Shown: piece by piece, positions 44,261-57,898 of the stretch
How the letters are laid out: the number at the start of each line of letters is the position of its first letter
Numbering within the stretch: position 1 is the first letter of the stretch
From: Atherix ibis
Lineage: Eukaryota; Arthropoda; Insecta; Diptera; Athericidae
DNA: 64,000 nt
Reading direction: 5' to 3'
Assembly: GCA_958298945.1 (NCBI GenBank)
Contig: OY282606.1
Span: forward strand, 51,783,920-51,847,919
Notes under the pieces: generated by a model
What the model was told of the DNA's origin: nothing
The model's database searches: none
The model's input: only the letters and a program-made list of their open reading frames with translations
Made by a program: the position numbers and the translations under genes

Positions 44261-47200
44261 AAGACTTTTCCAGCATTAAATAAAAAACGAAATAGAATCA
44301 ATTTTTTTTTCTTTGTTTTGCAAAATAATAATTCTTTTTAATTTTTTAACGCATAAAAATAGAATAAATTAACAATCAATTTTTAACGGAAAAGTAAACC
44401 CGAAAATAAAAATAAAATAAACAATATTAATTATAACAAATCACAATAAATCGTTTTTAAAAATAAAACTTTTTTTGATTTTTACAACAATAACAAAGTT
44501 TTCCAAAAAACTTTACAAAATGAAAGGATTTTTAATTTGCATTCGCTTTCTCCTTTTGGGTTCAATTTTCTTTAAGTACTTTAGGCATTTCCGTTTTCTT
44601 TTTGCAAAATTAGTAAAATTTTCCACTAGAATTTGTCGCTTATCATTTTTGTTAAGGTTTTTATTTTAAGTTTATCTTCCTTAAAATAGTTTTCTTCTAT
44701 TAGTTTTTCTATTTAGTTTTTAACCAAACTTTTTTGCTTTTTCCCGTTTTTTTTTTAAGCAAATTTTCTTTCTATTTTTTGGTTGTTCTTTTTTTTTTGT
44801 TTATAATTTTTTAATAAAGAAAAACCCGCACACGAACTTGTCCTGAAATATTATTTATATTATTTATTGTTTTTTTTTTTAATGAATCCGTTTTTAAGAG
44901 AATTATTTGAAAAAAAATATTGTAAAACTAACAACGAACAATATTAAAATGTTGTACGATTACGAAAATTCTATCGCCGTCGTTGTTTTGAATAAATACG
45001 TTTGGCTGGACAAAGTGGGGCCATCATTAAAAATTAACAAAAAAATAAAACTATGACATTAAAATTTTCGTTTTTCATTACGATTAATTTTTAATATTTT
45101 TATTAATTTTTATTTTGTTTTTTTTTTTATTTTGGAAAGGCTTAGTTTTTTAATGGCAATTTTTTTTTTTTATGTTTTGTTTTAAGAGATAATTGTTATC
45201 CCTTTTTGAACCGAAAATTTGATTTCAGTGATTCAAAAACACGTGGTTACAAACACATTTTCATTTGTTTTTTTTTTTATTTTAAAATATAAAAATAATT
45301 AACGTTGAAAGAATAAACATTAATAAAATTAACACAACACAACAGAACAGAACTTATTTTGTTAGATTTTGTTTTGTTTTTTTTTTGTTTAACGAAATGT
45401 TTTTTTTTTTTTTTGAAATTATAATAAAATAAACGTAACAAAACTGAGAGATTTTACCCTGCTCTCCCTTTGTATTCAAATATTTTGTGATATATGATAT
45501 ATTTCAACGAAAATTAACAAAATATACAACAACAACAAAAAAAACACTTAAAAAAAGAAACTTTTCATTAAAAAACTTTTTATACGATGGTTAAATATTT
45601 TGTTTTTTTGTTTGTTTTTGTAAATAAACGTTATTTATTTTTCAATTAATTTTTATAATTAACCAATAATTATTTTTATCATCTGTAAAATAATAAATAA
45701 AAGAAAATGAAAATTTTTATATGTTTAAAGAAAGTAAATAAATTAAAACGGTTTTAAAACCAAAAATATTTTACACAAATCAAGTCCTTCGCACTCAAAA
45801 AAAAAAAAAAAACATAATTTCTAAATAAAAATCACTAAAAAAAAATTTAAATAAAATTCACCTTATTTTGTTTTAAAGGAAATAGTTAAAAATAAACGGT
45901 TATAAATTGCATATGGTAAAAATTTGTTAAGAGTTATTAAACTAATTTTTATGGTTCCCGTGAATATTTTCCTTGAAAAATTGAGTATATAAAAGTTTTA
46001 GGAGTTAATTTTTTTTATTGCAGACATTTTTTAAAGAACCTCATTAAATGGCCAATAGTTTTTAGAATTTTTTACTAATCCAAAAGAAAACAATATTCTT
46101 AAAAATAAAATTCCAAAGTCCTTGTTTCAAAATTATGACAGAAGAAATTATCGATTTAAGAAAATATCAATTTTTGTTTTTTTTCTTGATTCTATTTATT
46201 AAAATAAAATTTATTAAATTATTAATATTTGATAGCTTCTTTAAAATTACTAGAATGCAAATTAAATTAAACTTAATGGCAGGAATTGAGAATATTTGAG
46301 AATATTTGATAAAATTACATTTTCAGATCTGATGAAATTTTAGTTAAATCTCCTATTTTACTACTTTTTTTATATATAGATTTATTGTTAAACCCTAAGA
46401 ATAGCATTTAATAATAATATATAATTTTTACATTTTTCAAGCTGTATAATATTTTCAAAATTTGATATTTTTTCTTGTAAATTTTTACATTTTTTTTCCA
46501 ATTCAAATCGGCTAACAAATGATTTTTATAAATTTTCTTTTTCATTTTAAACACACTACAATTTTTTATTATATTTTAATTAATTTGTTAATTTCTATAA
46601 ATGACACTATCATTACACCTTTTTGGACTATAAAATAAAAGTCCAATTTTTAGAAAGACTTTTTTTTTATTATTGTGAGTTTTGTGCAATTATTTCCGTG
46701 TTGTTGTTTTTTGTTTAATTATTATTTATAATTATTTCTGTTTACAAAATACAGGTTTTTTTTTTAGTATTAATTAATATAAAATATTCTTTAAAAAATA
46801 TATTATTTAAATGTGATCCAAAAATCAAAATTTAGAATAAGAGTAATTTTTATCAACCCTTGAACAAATCTCTAAACAGCAATGACATTCTATTTTTTGA
46901 AAATAAACCTAACATTTCTAAATTTAGTAACGATCTTAAAAAAAAACCAAAAATTGTGGCTGTTTTTCTTAATATTTTTATATAAGAAAATTAGGATAAA
47001 TTACTTTTCTTAGTATTTTTTAGAAATTAGGATTCCTGTTAATCTTTCTAATTGGAAAAAGGGAATTATATTCATTGTTAATCTTTTCATATTTTATTTT
47101 AACTCTTAAAATCGGAATGCACTATGAAAATGTCTCTAATAGTTTTTATAATTTACTAAATTAAATTTTAATTTAATTTTTCTTATACGAAATATTGCGT

Positions 47201-47788
47201 CTCTTCAAATTATTTTCTTTTAATTCCAATTCGAATTGACTATTTTTACTTATCATAATTTTGACTTTTATATTATTTTAAAATTTTTTTTTTTTTTTTT
47301 TTTTAAATTTAATAATATTTCACAAAACACGTGCTCACTAATCACTTAAACACAATATTCAGAAGAGAGAAAAAAAAACTAAAAAAAAACCTTGGATAGT
47401 TTTTTAACTGTCATTATTTTTAAAAGAAATTTTTTCTAATAAAAACATACTTTTTTCTCATATTAATTAATTGATAAATTGTTATTATATATTTTTTTTA
47501 AAGAATTTTTATCAAAAACAATTTTTTTATTATTTATTATAATTATTATTTCAAATTAGAATTAATTCAATTTTTTAATTATGGAAAAAATTAAAAAAAT
47601 TAAAATAAATTCAGAACATTTTCTTGGTGAGAAATTAAGAAAAAATAATTACATCATCATCTAAATTAATTAAAATATAAATTAAAAGATAATTTTCTTT
47701 TTTTTTGTAGAAAACAAATCACTCATTTAATTGGCACTGTTTTAATTGAGTTTATCCGTTATTATTATTATTTTTATTATTATTAATA

Positions 47789-47824
<36 letters not shown>

Positions 47825-48360
47825 GTTATTACCAATTTTATTAGTACGATTATCAATAATCGACTATTAAATGATATAATAATCCAATGAATAAATAGTT
47901 TATGCAATAATAATAGTAATAATAAAATAATAGTAAGTCATAAAAATAATAACAATAAAATTTAATAATAATAATAATTTATTTACTATTTATTATTATT
48001 ATTATTATTATTTTTATATTTATTTATGTTGGTTCTCACTGTTTTTATGTTGAAATTATGTTATTGAAAGCTATTTTGATTTTTTTATGAGATCTTTTCT
48101 TATGGTCTTGTATCTCACCATATAGTGTGTATAAATATAATAAAAATTTAAGTAAAGTATAAAAATTTCTCGATCGTAGTAGTCCGATGCTGTTTGCGTT
48201 ATGAGAAGTAGTTCGTTTATGGCACAATACAAAAGCTACGCGATTTTCTCCTCGAAATAATACACGTTGTTGTTGGTTGAATATTGTGTGGCTGATTATA
48301 CAATACACGGGAGAGAATTTCAACACACAACATTGGAATTTCTTTAACAATTTTCAAGAG
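44261..48360. other. very AT-rich upstream DNA with ATT microsatellites
   Basis: No gene, RNA gene or transposon recognised. (ATT)n arrays at about 47758-47830 and 47990-48012. Almost wholly A/T homopolymer-rich sequence. Confidence 0.5.
47758..48012. repeat. (ATT)n microsatellite cluster
   Basis: Two runs of ATT/TTA, the longer at about 47790-47824, with interrupted TAATAA DNA between them. Confidence 0.9.
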
Positions 48361-48850
48361 AGAAAACATTGGTTGGCCGCCGCCGCCATCATGATATCAT
48401 ATCAGAAGCGGCTGGTTAGTATGAGCATATAAGAAAATCCAGGCAGGGCGCTCAGGGTCTCTCCATAATCGTGCGTCAAACCCGTCATACCCACCAACCC
48501 TCCTTAACATCCAGAAAATATCGTTCAGATTTTTAACGATTTCAAAGCAACATAGCCACAGTTACGGTTACTGGTTCGGCAGTACGGATTACGGCTACAT
48601 GGCTACAGCTACAGCCGCAGAATCGGTATAGCTAACTCAGCCAACTAGCCGTTCAGTAGTGGTGGTCGCAGTTGTACGGTGGCTACAGTCATGGCAAGAT
48701 ATGCTATTGGCAGTGTTATGTGAGACCATTTTCGTTGGAGTCATTTCCATGCTTACGTCGGAGAGACAAGAGAAACTTTTTTTTTCCGATTCGTTCGTTC
48801 ACGATATTTATGCACGTATGTGCGTCCCTTAAATTTTCTTACACTTCATT
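48361..48850. promoter_or_regulatory. G+C-richer island upstream of abd-A
   Basis: Block of balanced composition with GGCCGCCGCCGCCATCATG at 48376-48392 and a series of GGCTACAG / GGTTACGG-like repeats at 48555-48690. No conserved protein reading on either strand. Could be a distal exon, promoter or regulatory element; the sequence alone does not decide. Confidence 0.25.
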
Positions 48851-51800
48851 TCGAGGGATAAAAGTGACTGTATTCCCGAACACCTGTGTGTGTAAATAAG
48901 TTCTTTGCACAAAATTCTAACTGGCATCCGTATTGGAATTGCTATCAGAAATAATAGCTTGAACAGTCCTGAACCACCATCACCATCACCACCACCACCG
49001 CTGCCATCGAAACCATCGTCATCGTCATCATATTTGCCAATTCTGACCATACTTGCCATAAATGTGTAAGGGTAGTGTACACATTCTGGTCGCTGAAGAT
49101 TCGTTGGTCGAAATCACCACTCAATTCTTCGTCACCTCTGCTGGAACGTATGAGCAGATGATCACTATCGCCATCTCGATATAATTCGTGTTCATGTTCA
49201 GGAATTTGAGAAATAAATTTTTTTTGGATTTTGACCATTTTTATTTGATTCTAACCCTTTTGGCAAAAAATAATTTTTTTGCAATTTTTGATAAACCTAT
49301 TTTCAATGGGTAATTTTCTTAGAAAATTTTACCTTTAGCTAAGTTGTACCCTTTTAATGGATATATTGTAGTAAGCTGGGCTCTCCCAGCCACTAAATGT
49401 TTTTTTTTATTTTTTAAGATAGTGAAAAAATAAAATAATATTTATATGATATTTATAATATAAATTTGAATGAAAAACCATTTTTTTTAAAAGTAAAAAT
49501 GGAAATTTTGGACCAAAAACTTGAGAGCAAACAAGAGAGTTTTAGGTCTTAAAAAAATGAAGAGGAAAAAACTCAAAATAACATAGAACGCATACTATAA
49601 AACTTTTGGTGTACTAGAAAGAGAGAGGGTATATGGTTTTCAACGAAAGAACCTACTTTCTGCTCTCACGATTATTGAATTTAAAAGTTTTAAACGATTC
49701 CATCAAAAACAAGATGTACGACAATTTAAAATGTTTCTATACTTATTGGTAAGAGCGAGTATGATAGGTTGTTGGGCGTGTTTGTGTGTTGGTACGTTTA
49801 TTAATATGAGAGCAAACGCACCCTAAACCAGAAGAGAGACTGTTTGAATCAAAGAGAGGGATTTACTTGGTATTTACCCGTAATCAATCTGTGTGTTTGT
49901 GCAACTTAGTTCTATCTTTTTTCGTTTTTATTTTCTATTCTCTTCTGCCTCATTTACATTGCAATCGATAAATAACGAAAATAGATATACTCTTCTGGCC
50001 TTTCGAATTCTCTCCGTTTCTAATTCGTTAACAATCTTTTCCGTCTTTTTTCCACATTTCGCCTTTGCCAAGTAGTCTTTCCTTTTTCATACCCCCGTCA
50101 CTGCTTACACAATTTCAGCTAACAATGTACACAACAACAAAAAAAAAAAAAAAACTTGCTTGCTTTTCAATTATAGACTTCTCGCCACTGATAACATTTG
50201 TTCAGTTTTCATGAATTTTTAACATTGTTGTTGTTGTTGTTGCTGGTGCCGTCAGATTTCTCTTCTCTCCGATCTTTTACAAAAAATTTTAATTTTTTAA
50301 AAATTAAAAAATTTTTAATTTTAAATAATGAATTTTTTTTAAGGAATTCTTTTTTTCTCTTTTTTTTTTATTAGTTTCATTTCGATTGTAATTTTTGTAT
50401 TATTAAAATTGGTTGTTTTTATTTTTTTTTTATATATTGTATAAAAAATACTAGTTCATGATTTAATAATTTATGTAATTTTACGTGATTTGTTTTAATT
50501 ATTTGAATATTTTTAAGTCATTTCTAAAGGAATTAAATGTGTTTTTTTTTGTTTATAAATAAATGGTAGAATTTTCATGAAATTAATATTTTTTATTCAA
50601 AACTATTTCCAAATAAAACCGATATTTTTTTTAGTTTTTTTTTTTTGGAGAATTATCAAGTTAGTCCTTAGAAATTTTTATTGTCTATAGTAAGACAGAA
50701 AGTTTTAGAATTTATTTAGACATTTTTGCCTTTAAAAAAAAGGTCCTGATTTAACAATATAGAAAAAAATATGCTTAAGAATGAAGATAAATTACAGTTA
50801 AATCTAAATTTAACTGATTTTTTATTGTTTTTTTTTAAAAATGAAGTCTGCTAAGACTTTTTTTTAAAAATATTTTTAATAAAATTATGGCTATTTGGTA
50901 ATTTTCTTTTATGGCAAATTAAGGGGGAAAAATTTGTAAAATTTAAACACGTGCTATTTTATATAAAAAAATTTCAAATTATTGATGTTTTTTATCATTT
51001 CTAAAGCATTAAGCTTTCGTAAAAATATTTTTTATACCAACTTTTTCTATTTATTTTTCTTTAAAAGAATCAAAAATATTTAATCAAAAAGAGAAAATAA
51101 TTTTGACTGTTGTTGTTTGCCTTCTTAATAAGTAATCAGATCAAAAGAGTATATAATTAATTTATTCTGTTAAAGGAAAAGGATTTATCCCAAACTTTTG
51201 TTCATTTTATCATATATTTTATATTAATTAGACAGTTTTTATTTTATACAAGAAAATAGCATCTAAAAAATAAAAGTGAAATAAATTACAATATTACAAA
51301 ATTTACAATCATATTTCATATAAATAATATTTTGATATTTTTTCTTCTATATAACAATCACATAGAAATATTGCACAATACTCACAATAACAGAATTTTT
51401 ATCCTTGTACAAATATAGTTCCCTTATTTTTTTTAAAAATAGTTTTCTGATATTTTAAAATAACTCTCCTTCTAGGAGCAGCAGTTTTTATATTTTAAGT
51501 AGCAGTTTTTTTTTTTTTTATAGTTTATATTCTGTTTTTTTTTTTTGGTATTAGATTAAAATTTTATATTTATAAAAAATACCCCCCGGATATGACGATA
51601 ATATAATGCAAACATTTTTTTTCTATTTTCTTTATGTTCAAATTTTATTGAATAAAATTTCAATTAAATCTGATCAAATCTTTGTTTTTCTTATTAAAAA
51701 GTCGATATTCTTTAAATTGTAAAAATATAAATTTTATTCTTTACAACAATAAAAAATCACATATAGTTTTAATAAATCACGCAAAATCACTTCTTTTCGT

Positions 51801-52600
51801 AAACTTTAGATTATGTGTACTTGTAAAAGGCAAAAAACGAACTCATATTATTGATGGAAGTTATTTTTTTTTTTTTTAATAATTTATACCACTTTAACTA
51901 TAATATTATATATATTGTATAATACCGATAGTTAAAATAGAAATAATAATAAAAATATTAATAAAATTTATTGTCAATGATAGTAGAAAACTACTAAATA
52001 AATACAAAACAAATCGAATAATCAAAATAATAAGAATTGACATCAGAAAACCAATAAGTTTTGGTATTTAAATAAATATAGGAAATCATAATTTTTATTG
52101 CAAATTTTATGGTTTCGATTTTACTGTTTCTTATTTTATAACATAGATCATTAGATTTTATAGCATTTCTTTCTTAATTTAATTTCCATTTGTTCTATTT
52201 AATTATCATCATTCTCATAAATATATCATTTATACATAATTAAATATTAGTTAAAATGTCAAAATTTTTTTTTCTACTCTTTCCAAATGAAAACTTTTTT
52301 CATATTCTTAATTTTATTAACAAGAAAAAAAAACAAGATGAAAAAACATCCAAGACAACCAAAAAAAAAAAAAAAGTACGAAAGAAAAAAGAAAACACAA
52401 ACCAAATTAATAAAACGGATATAATCCGGCGCACATGTTACTCTATTTGACACTATTTTCTTCTACGATTTCGAACCAGATTTAATAGTTTATCAAGTTA
52501 ACCCTATCGAACATATTCGTCGAAGAAGGAAAAAACACTGTACTTCACTCTTTTGTAATATAAAATTTTGAAAAATTTTCCGATTTTATTGGAAGTAAAA
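48851..52600. other. upstream DNA, mixed then AT-rich
   Basis: 48960-49030 is an imperfect CAT/CAC/ATC trinucleotide tract that yields Asp/Gly- or Val/Met-rich artefact frames. 49560-50280 is less AT-rich with GAGAG motifs near 49620 and 49830-49860 and a (GTT)n run at 50226-50243. 50280-52600 is AT-rich. No gene or transposon seen. Confidence 0.4.
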
Positions 52601-52879
52601 TCCCGATCGGTATGTGCAAAAGATCGAAACTCACAAAACTTTTTGATAGTGCACTCTGCACCTGACATATTCCTCTCTATATTTTGTGGCTAAAATATGG
52701 TTTCTTTTTTGTAAAAAGCACTTATGCGTGTATATAGAGTATATGTATAAGGGTTGTTTTTTTTTTCTTTCGTTTCGTTTTTGCTCTGAACAATTGGTAA
52801 TCGTATATGGGATATTTTTACTTGTTTCTCTTACATAAAATGATATAAAATCGAAACAACATCACACAAACGGTGGTCA

Positions 52880-54170
52880 CAGTAAAACTGGATGATAGAG
52901 AAAAAGAAACAAGCACTGAGAGAGCGAGAGAATGAGAGGGACAGAGAGACAAACAGAAAAACAGAGAAAGAAACTGTGGAAGAAAAATTATTTAGTTACA
53001 GTAAGAAAAATTATACAAAAGTGAGACAAATAATAACCAAGCAAAGTTAGAATGGAGAAAAAGAACAGAACATATTTTAGTATAGAAACAATAACAAATT
53101 TACCCAGCAGCTACTATAATACAATACTAAAGGTGTGTTAAGCGAAAAAATTGTTGAAGAGACGAGAAAAGAAATTCTAAATTAAGAGAAAAAGAATTTA
53201 AGAAAAAAAAATACTAAAAAAAGAAATTACTTTTTTAAGAGGAATTAAGAATACTCCGTTTGAGTTTGAGTTAATTTTTGTGTCCGCTTACTTATCGAAC
53301 ATAAGGAATTACCACTGCTAAAAATTAATACATTCTTTCCCGCTTTGATTGCAGTCGAACATACGAATTATATCTTGTTCATACTTCTTAACTCGCGCCA
53401 TTCTCTTATTCCATTATCGCTATTCCATTCATGTACGCGCTTATATACAATGATATTTTATTCTCATTTTGGTTGAAGGTAGCAAAAAAAGAAGAGCGCC
53501 ATGCCGCCCAGCAATGGTGGAGAAAATTATACGCTCACCTCGTGCACGAATCAATAGTCCAAAACGCACACACCCACATGCTTGGCTCCTAAAAACTCAT
53601 GAGTTACTCCCAATCTATAGCATTGACACAACACACACAATCACGCACGCAAGCCCAGTCCTCATGGAAACAAACCGAACTCGCTCTCTTGTGCAATGCG
53701 CTCCATCCGCATCCGCATTCTCATTTCCATTTCCATTGCCTTATCGATGCTCATTCGCATCGAAAATGCCAAACCACCACCCAGTTTAACCAGCCATTCT
53801 CATCTATTTTATTTTTATTACACACATCTTCACATCTTATGATCTTCGGATATTGCACATTTGCCTTTGGAAAAATAGTCTGGCATCCATTGGGAAGTAA
53901 TAACGCATTGTACGCATAGCTCGCACACAATCGTAACTAATCTATCTTAAAGCAAAAACAGCTCAGTTGTGGGAACGGCATTACTCTCAGTGCTCTCTGC
54001 CAACAATGATACCTTTCTCTTTCGTGCCAAGGATTTGGTACACAGCCGGTAAGAGAAAGTCGATTCTGTGGTTACAAGAGATACTACCTAACATATATCT
54101 CTCTCTCAGATTTATGCATTTGCCCCTAAGCATATCTCATTCCACGGCAAAATAGAAGAGTGAAATAACT
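52880..54170. promoter_or_regulatory. GAGAG-rich, balanced-composition block; candidate regulatory element
   Basis: GAGAG occurs at 52918-52922, 52926-52930, 52934-52938 and 52944-52948, and CTCTCTCTC at about 54101-54110. GCCATT at 53398-53403 and GCCATG at 53499-53504. 53270-54640 is the longest stretch of balanced composition upstream of abd-A. Open frames here (for example 53469-53789 and 53599-53919) overlap each other and carry simple repeats, so I do not call genes. Confidence 0.3.
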
Positions 54171-56993
54171 GTCGAAACTGAACGGGTATCCCATCAAATT
54201 CATACCGTACGAACACAATCAAACCATTCGAATTGGAATATTATCTGGCAAGAGAGAATTCAAACGAAATTGCCCATTTCAGTCGCACTTATATAACATA
54301 CGATCGCTTATCTCAGCAATTAGCTGATTTTGACAGTCATTTCGATTCAATGATGGCATGGCAAGCAGAAGAAAAAAAAAACTCCTATATCACCATCGCA
54401 GTCACTCCAACAATGTTTGCCGGTTTCTTAGAGTTTACTTTCCTCTATACTACATCTATATCTGTTGGTGTTATTTTCTGCTCAGAATGATTCAAAAGTT
54501 TCATGGCCGAAGACTTTACGTTATACACCTTTTATCTAGCCATTCCACTTACTCTCACATAATTACCGCTTTTTATACTTACACCTACCAATTTTACGTA
54601 ATCCACGCCTATTTTAACCTCCAATGAATCCTTTTTGATTCTTGGAGCGCTTATTTTATTTTTTGTGGGTTTTTCTTTTTTTTAAACTTTTCTTTCTTAC
54701 TTTTTCTATTTTGGGGAGCTTTGTTTTTTTCTTCTTCCTCTTCTCCTTTTATATCTTATTCGTTCTATTTTTTCTCTTTATTTATTTCCCTTTTATATCA
54801 GACTATTACTAATCGTTTTTCTCAGGCTTTGTTTTTTTTTTTTTTTTTGCTCTCTGCTGTTTTAAGATTCTATGGTTTTTAGTGTGGATGTGTGTGCGTG
54901 TGTGTGTATGTGCATGTGTTTTAAAGGACTCTCTTTTCTTACTACTGCTGTTGCTTGAGCTGTTGTTTTACTAGAGCTACCAAAAACAAAATAACACATA
55001 GTAAGAGAGGAAACATTCTCTCTGACTGAATTTGATTATAGATAAAGATGTTATTATTATTGTTGTTATTGGAAATATCCCTTAGAGATAGACGTTGTTC
55101 GATTTTTTCTAATAAAAACGATTTTCTTTAAGTAATATTTTTCGATATAATTTTTGTAGAATTTCCTTTTCTTCAAATAATTGAGTTTTAATATATTTCA
55201 ATTTCTACCAAAATTTTAGAAATTATAATGGGATACTTCCGGTTTATTCAATAAAATACTGTATGAATCGGCTGTACAGAATGTATACTGAAATAATTGG
55301 ATTTTGATGTAGACGTATACAGAAAAAGGATAACAAATTGGATTTTTTTAAGGAATTAAGGAAATTTTCGTAGAATATAGCAAAAAAGGAATATTAATAA
55401 CAATCACCAGTCAGTCATACTTCCAATTATTCTCAATATAATTTCTAATCAATATTCTTAAAAAAAAATCCATTTCGTAAGTATTGCAAGGTGGAAAAAC
55501 CATTAAGCTTTGGATAAAATAAAATTATAAGAAAATAAAAATATCGTTTAAACTAGAAAGTATTGAAAATAAATAATATAGCATAAAATAAGCGATTCTC
55601 TTTCGATATCAGAGAGGTAGACTTAATACTATTTCCGCCCTAAACACTTTTTGCCTAAATCGTCACTCGCTTACCCTACTACCACGATATACAATATTAT
55701 AAAAGAAATATTCGTATTCGTAGTCCTACTCCTGATCCTTTTGCTTCTTCTATTTCTTGTTATTATTACTGTTGCTATTACGACTATGGTGGCACGTTTA
55801 TTTTGCTGTGCAATAGCTACATTATCACTTCGAATGGTTTGTTTTCATAAAAATGAATTGTTGATGTGACTTGAAATTTTCCAGCCGATTAAATATGATT
55901 TCCCTTCTCTTATTTGCCTTCTCTTTACGTGCTTTTATTATTATTATTACGATTTTTTGTTTTTGCCTTGGTTACTCTCTGCCTTGTTTAATCATTATTC
56001 AAATATACAATTTTCCCATCGTATCTTATCTTAATTTAATCGACAATTATTCCATAAACTGTAAAATGATAAGTTCCAATTGTAAATACTTACCCATTTT
56101 GAAGAAGAAAAAAAACATTTTCTTTTCTTTTTAATATTAATTATCCAAATATATATATCCAAGTAATGTGTGTGGTAAGGTAGTCCAAATAAACCTGAAA
56201 AAAAAGCGCAGAAGACGTTTTAGTAATCATTTTGTTCATGTTATTTTTTTAAAATAAATTTCATATTTATCATCATTTTTATGATTAAACGTAAATTAAA
56301 ATCGTATTAACTGAATATGAAAGTCAATTCAAAGAATAATAAATATCAAATTATTTATGATGTTAGATTTGAATCTTCTAACTAAGAAAATTACGCAAAA
56401 GTTTATAATTTTTATACAGAATCTGGAGAAGTTTTGTAATAAATTAATATGTTTACTATTTGAAGAAAGAGATTTAATTTTTTTTTAAATTTTTCTTTAA
56501 ACCGCTTAATTTTTATTTAAATAATCAAATCAATTTGTCTTTTTATTGAATTTAAATGTGTTTTTTATTGTTGAAGAAATGAGATTTTTTTTTCCAAGCT
56601 GGATCAAATAGTTTTATGAAAATACATTTTAAAAAAATTTTTTTATTCCTCTATTTATATATTAGCAGTTTTGGAAATATTACCAAAAGATAGATAATTT
56701 TACTATAGTTGATTGATAGAGAACTGAATTTTATAAGAAGAAGAAAACTCTAAAAGTAAGTGAAATTTTCATATAGAAAAATAATTTTCAGCTGTCAATT
56801 TTCATATCAATAAAAACTTTAATTTTATATTATAAATTGAAATAATTTGTTTGTTCAAAAATATTCAAGATATCAAATAAACATAGAAAGGTTATTCTCC
56901 TCAAAGATGTTCGTTTTTTTTGTTTAAATATTATTTGTAATGAAATACTAAAAAAATTTCATATTTTATAATTACAACTAAAATTACAAAATA
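54171..56993. other. upstream DNA, pyrimidine-rich then AT-rich
   Basis: Long T/C runs at 54640-54850, a GT-rich microsatellite at about 54888-54918, then AT-rich DNA. No gene or transposon recognised. Confidence 0.45.
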
Positions 56994-57898
56994 TAGGTTT
57001 TTCCAATAAGAGTGATATGATTTCTAAGTGACTTTTCAGCTATTTGTAATATATCATGATCTGCCATTTTTTTCTTCATTTTATTCAGTAATGCTTACAA
57101 TTTTATCATGAAAAGATATACGCAAGAACTATGTTTACAAATTATTCAATTTTATTATCAAAATAATCGTTCTAAAAATTGCAACTTTTCGTGCGCTCAC
57201 TTTCATCTGAGTGGGGCGGTAAATAAACAAAACTCTCGATTCTGGTGCGAAGAAAATCCACAAATTATTCATTACCACACATTACATTCACCTAAATTGA
57301 CAGTTTGGTGTGGTTTTTGGTCTGTGGTGGAATCATCGGTCCTTACTTCTTTCGAAATGAAGGTGGTAACACCGTTACTGTCAATGGAGTGCGGTATAGA
57401 TCGATGATAACCAACTTTTTATGGCCGAAATTGGAAGAAGTTGATCTTGACAACATTTGGTTCCAACAAGACGGGGCTACGTGCCACACAGCACGTCCAA
57501 CAACCGAATTATTGCAAGAAAAGTTTGGAGATTCGATTATTTCAAGAAATTGTGACTCCAAGAAGTTGTGATTTAACACCATTAGACTATTTCTTGTAGG
57601 GTTATTTGAAGTTATTGGTTTTTAGCAATAAACCAGACTCTCTACAAGCTTTAAAAGTTAATATTGAACGTGCTATTCATGACATACGACTTGATTTAGT
57701 GGAAAAAGTGCTCGAAAATTGGGTTAATCGAATTCGTTCCTGCAAAAGAATTTTTGGAGACCATTTGAATGGCATTTTATTCAGAACTTAATTGTATCGA
57801 TTATACTTTATATTAAATAAAAAATATTTGTATTTCCTTAACAATTAGTGTGTTTTTTTTTAAAAGAAATCATATCACTTCTTTTGGAAAATCCTTTA
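56994..57898 (+). mobile_element. mariner-like family D copy 3 (D3), internally deleted
   Basis: Starts TAGGTTTTTCCAATAAGAGT after TA at 56992-56993 and ends GGAAAATCCTTTA at 57898. 905 bp, about 390 bp shorter than D2 because of one internal deletion near 57196. Confidence 0.9.
57108..57791 (+). pseudogene. DD41D-type transposase, internally deleted (D3)
   Basis: ATG start MKRYTQELCLQIIQFYYQNN, then a jump at TTTTCGTGCGCTC / ACTTTCATC from the early DNA-binding region straight to HFHLSGAVNKQNSRFW. The helix-turn-helix and the first catalytic Asp (in FSDEAHF) are lost. WFQQDGATCHTA with the second Asp is kept. A deletion removes the IEWPSR stretch near 57557 and shifts frame before SCDLTPLDYFL. 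The end reads NHLNG-like HLNGILFRT. Non-functional. Confidence 0.88.

Noticed and set aside
48829..49238. Minus-strand frames rich in Asp/Gly or Val/Met
   Set aside because: They translate an imperfect CAT/CAC/ATC trinucleotide tract and overlap in different frames; no conserved domain.
53469..53919. Two overlapping plus-strand frames of 106 residues each
   Set aside because: Different frames of the same less AT-rich DNA, with His/Pro/Ser simple-repeat content and no known domain.
55261..55330. ATGTATACTGAAAT and GACGTATACAG resemble parts of the miR-iab-4/iab-8 hairpin that lies upstream of abd-A in insects
   Set aside because: Only 8-10 bases match the mature miRNA as I know it, the two pieces do not form the expected long stem, and the following bases differ. 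I find no convincing mir-iab-4 in the window; it may lie right of 64000.
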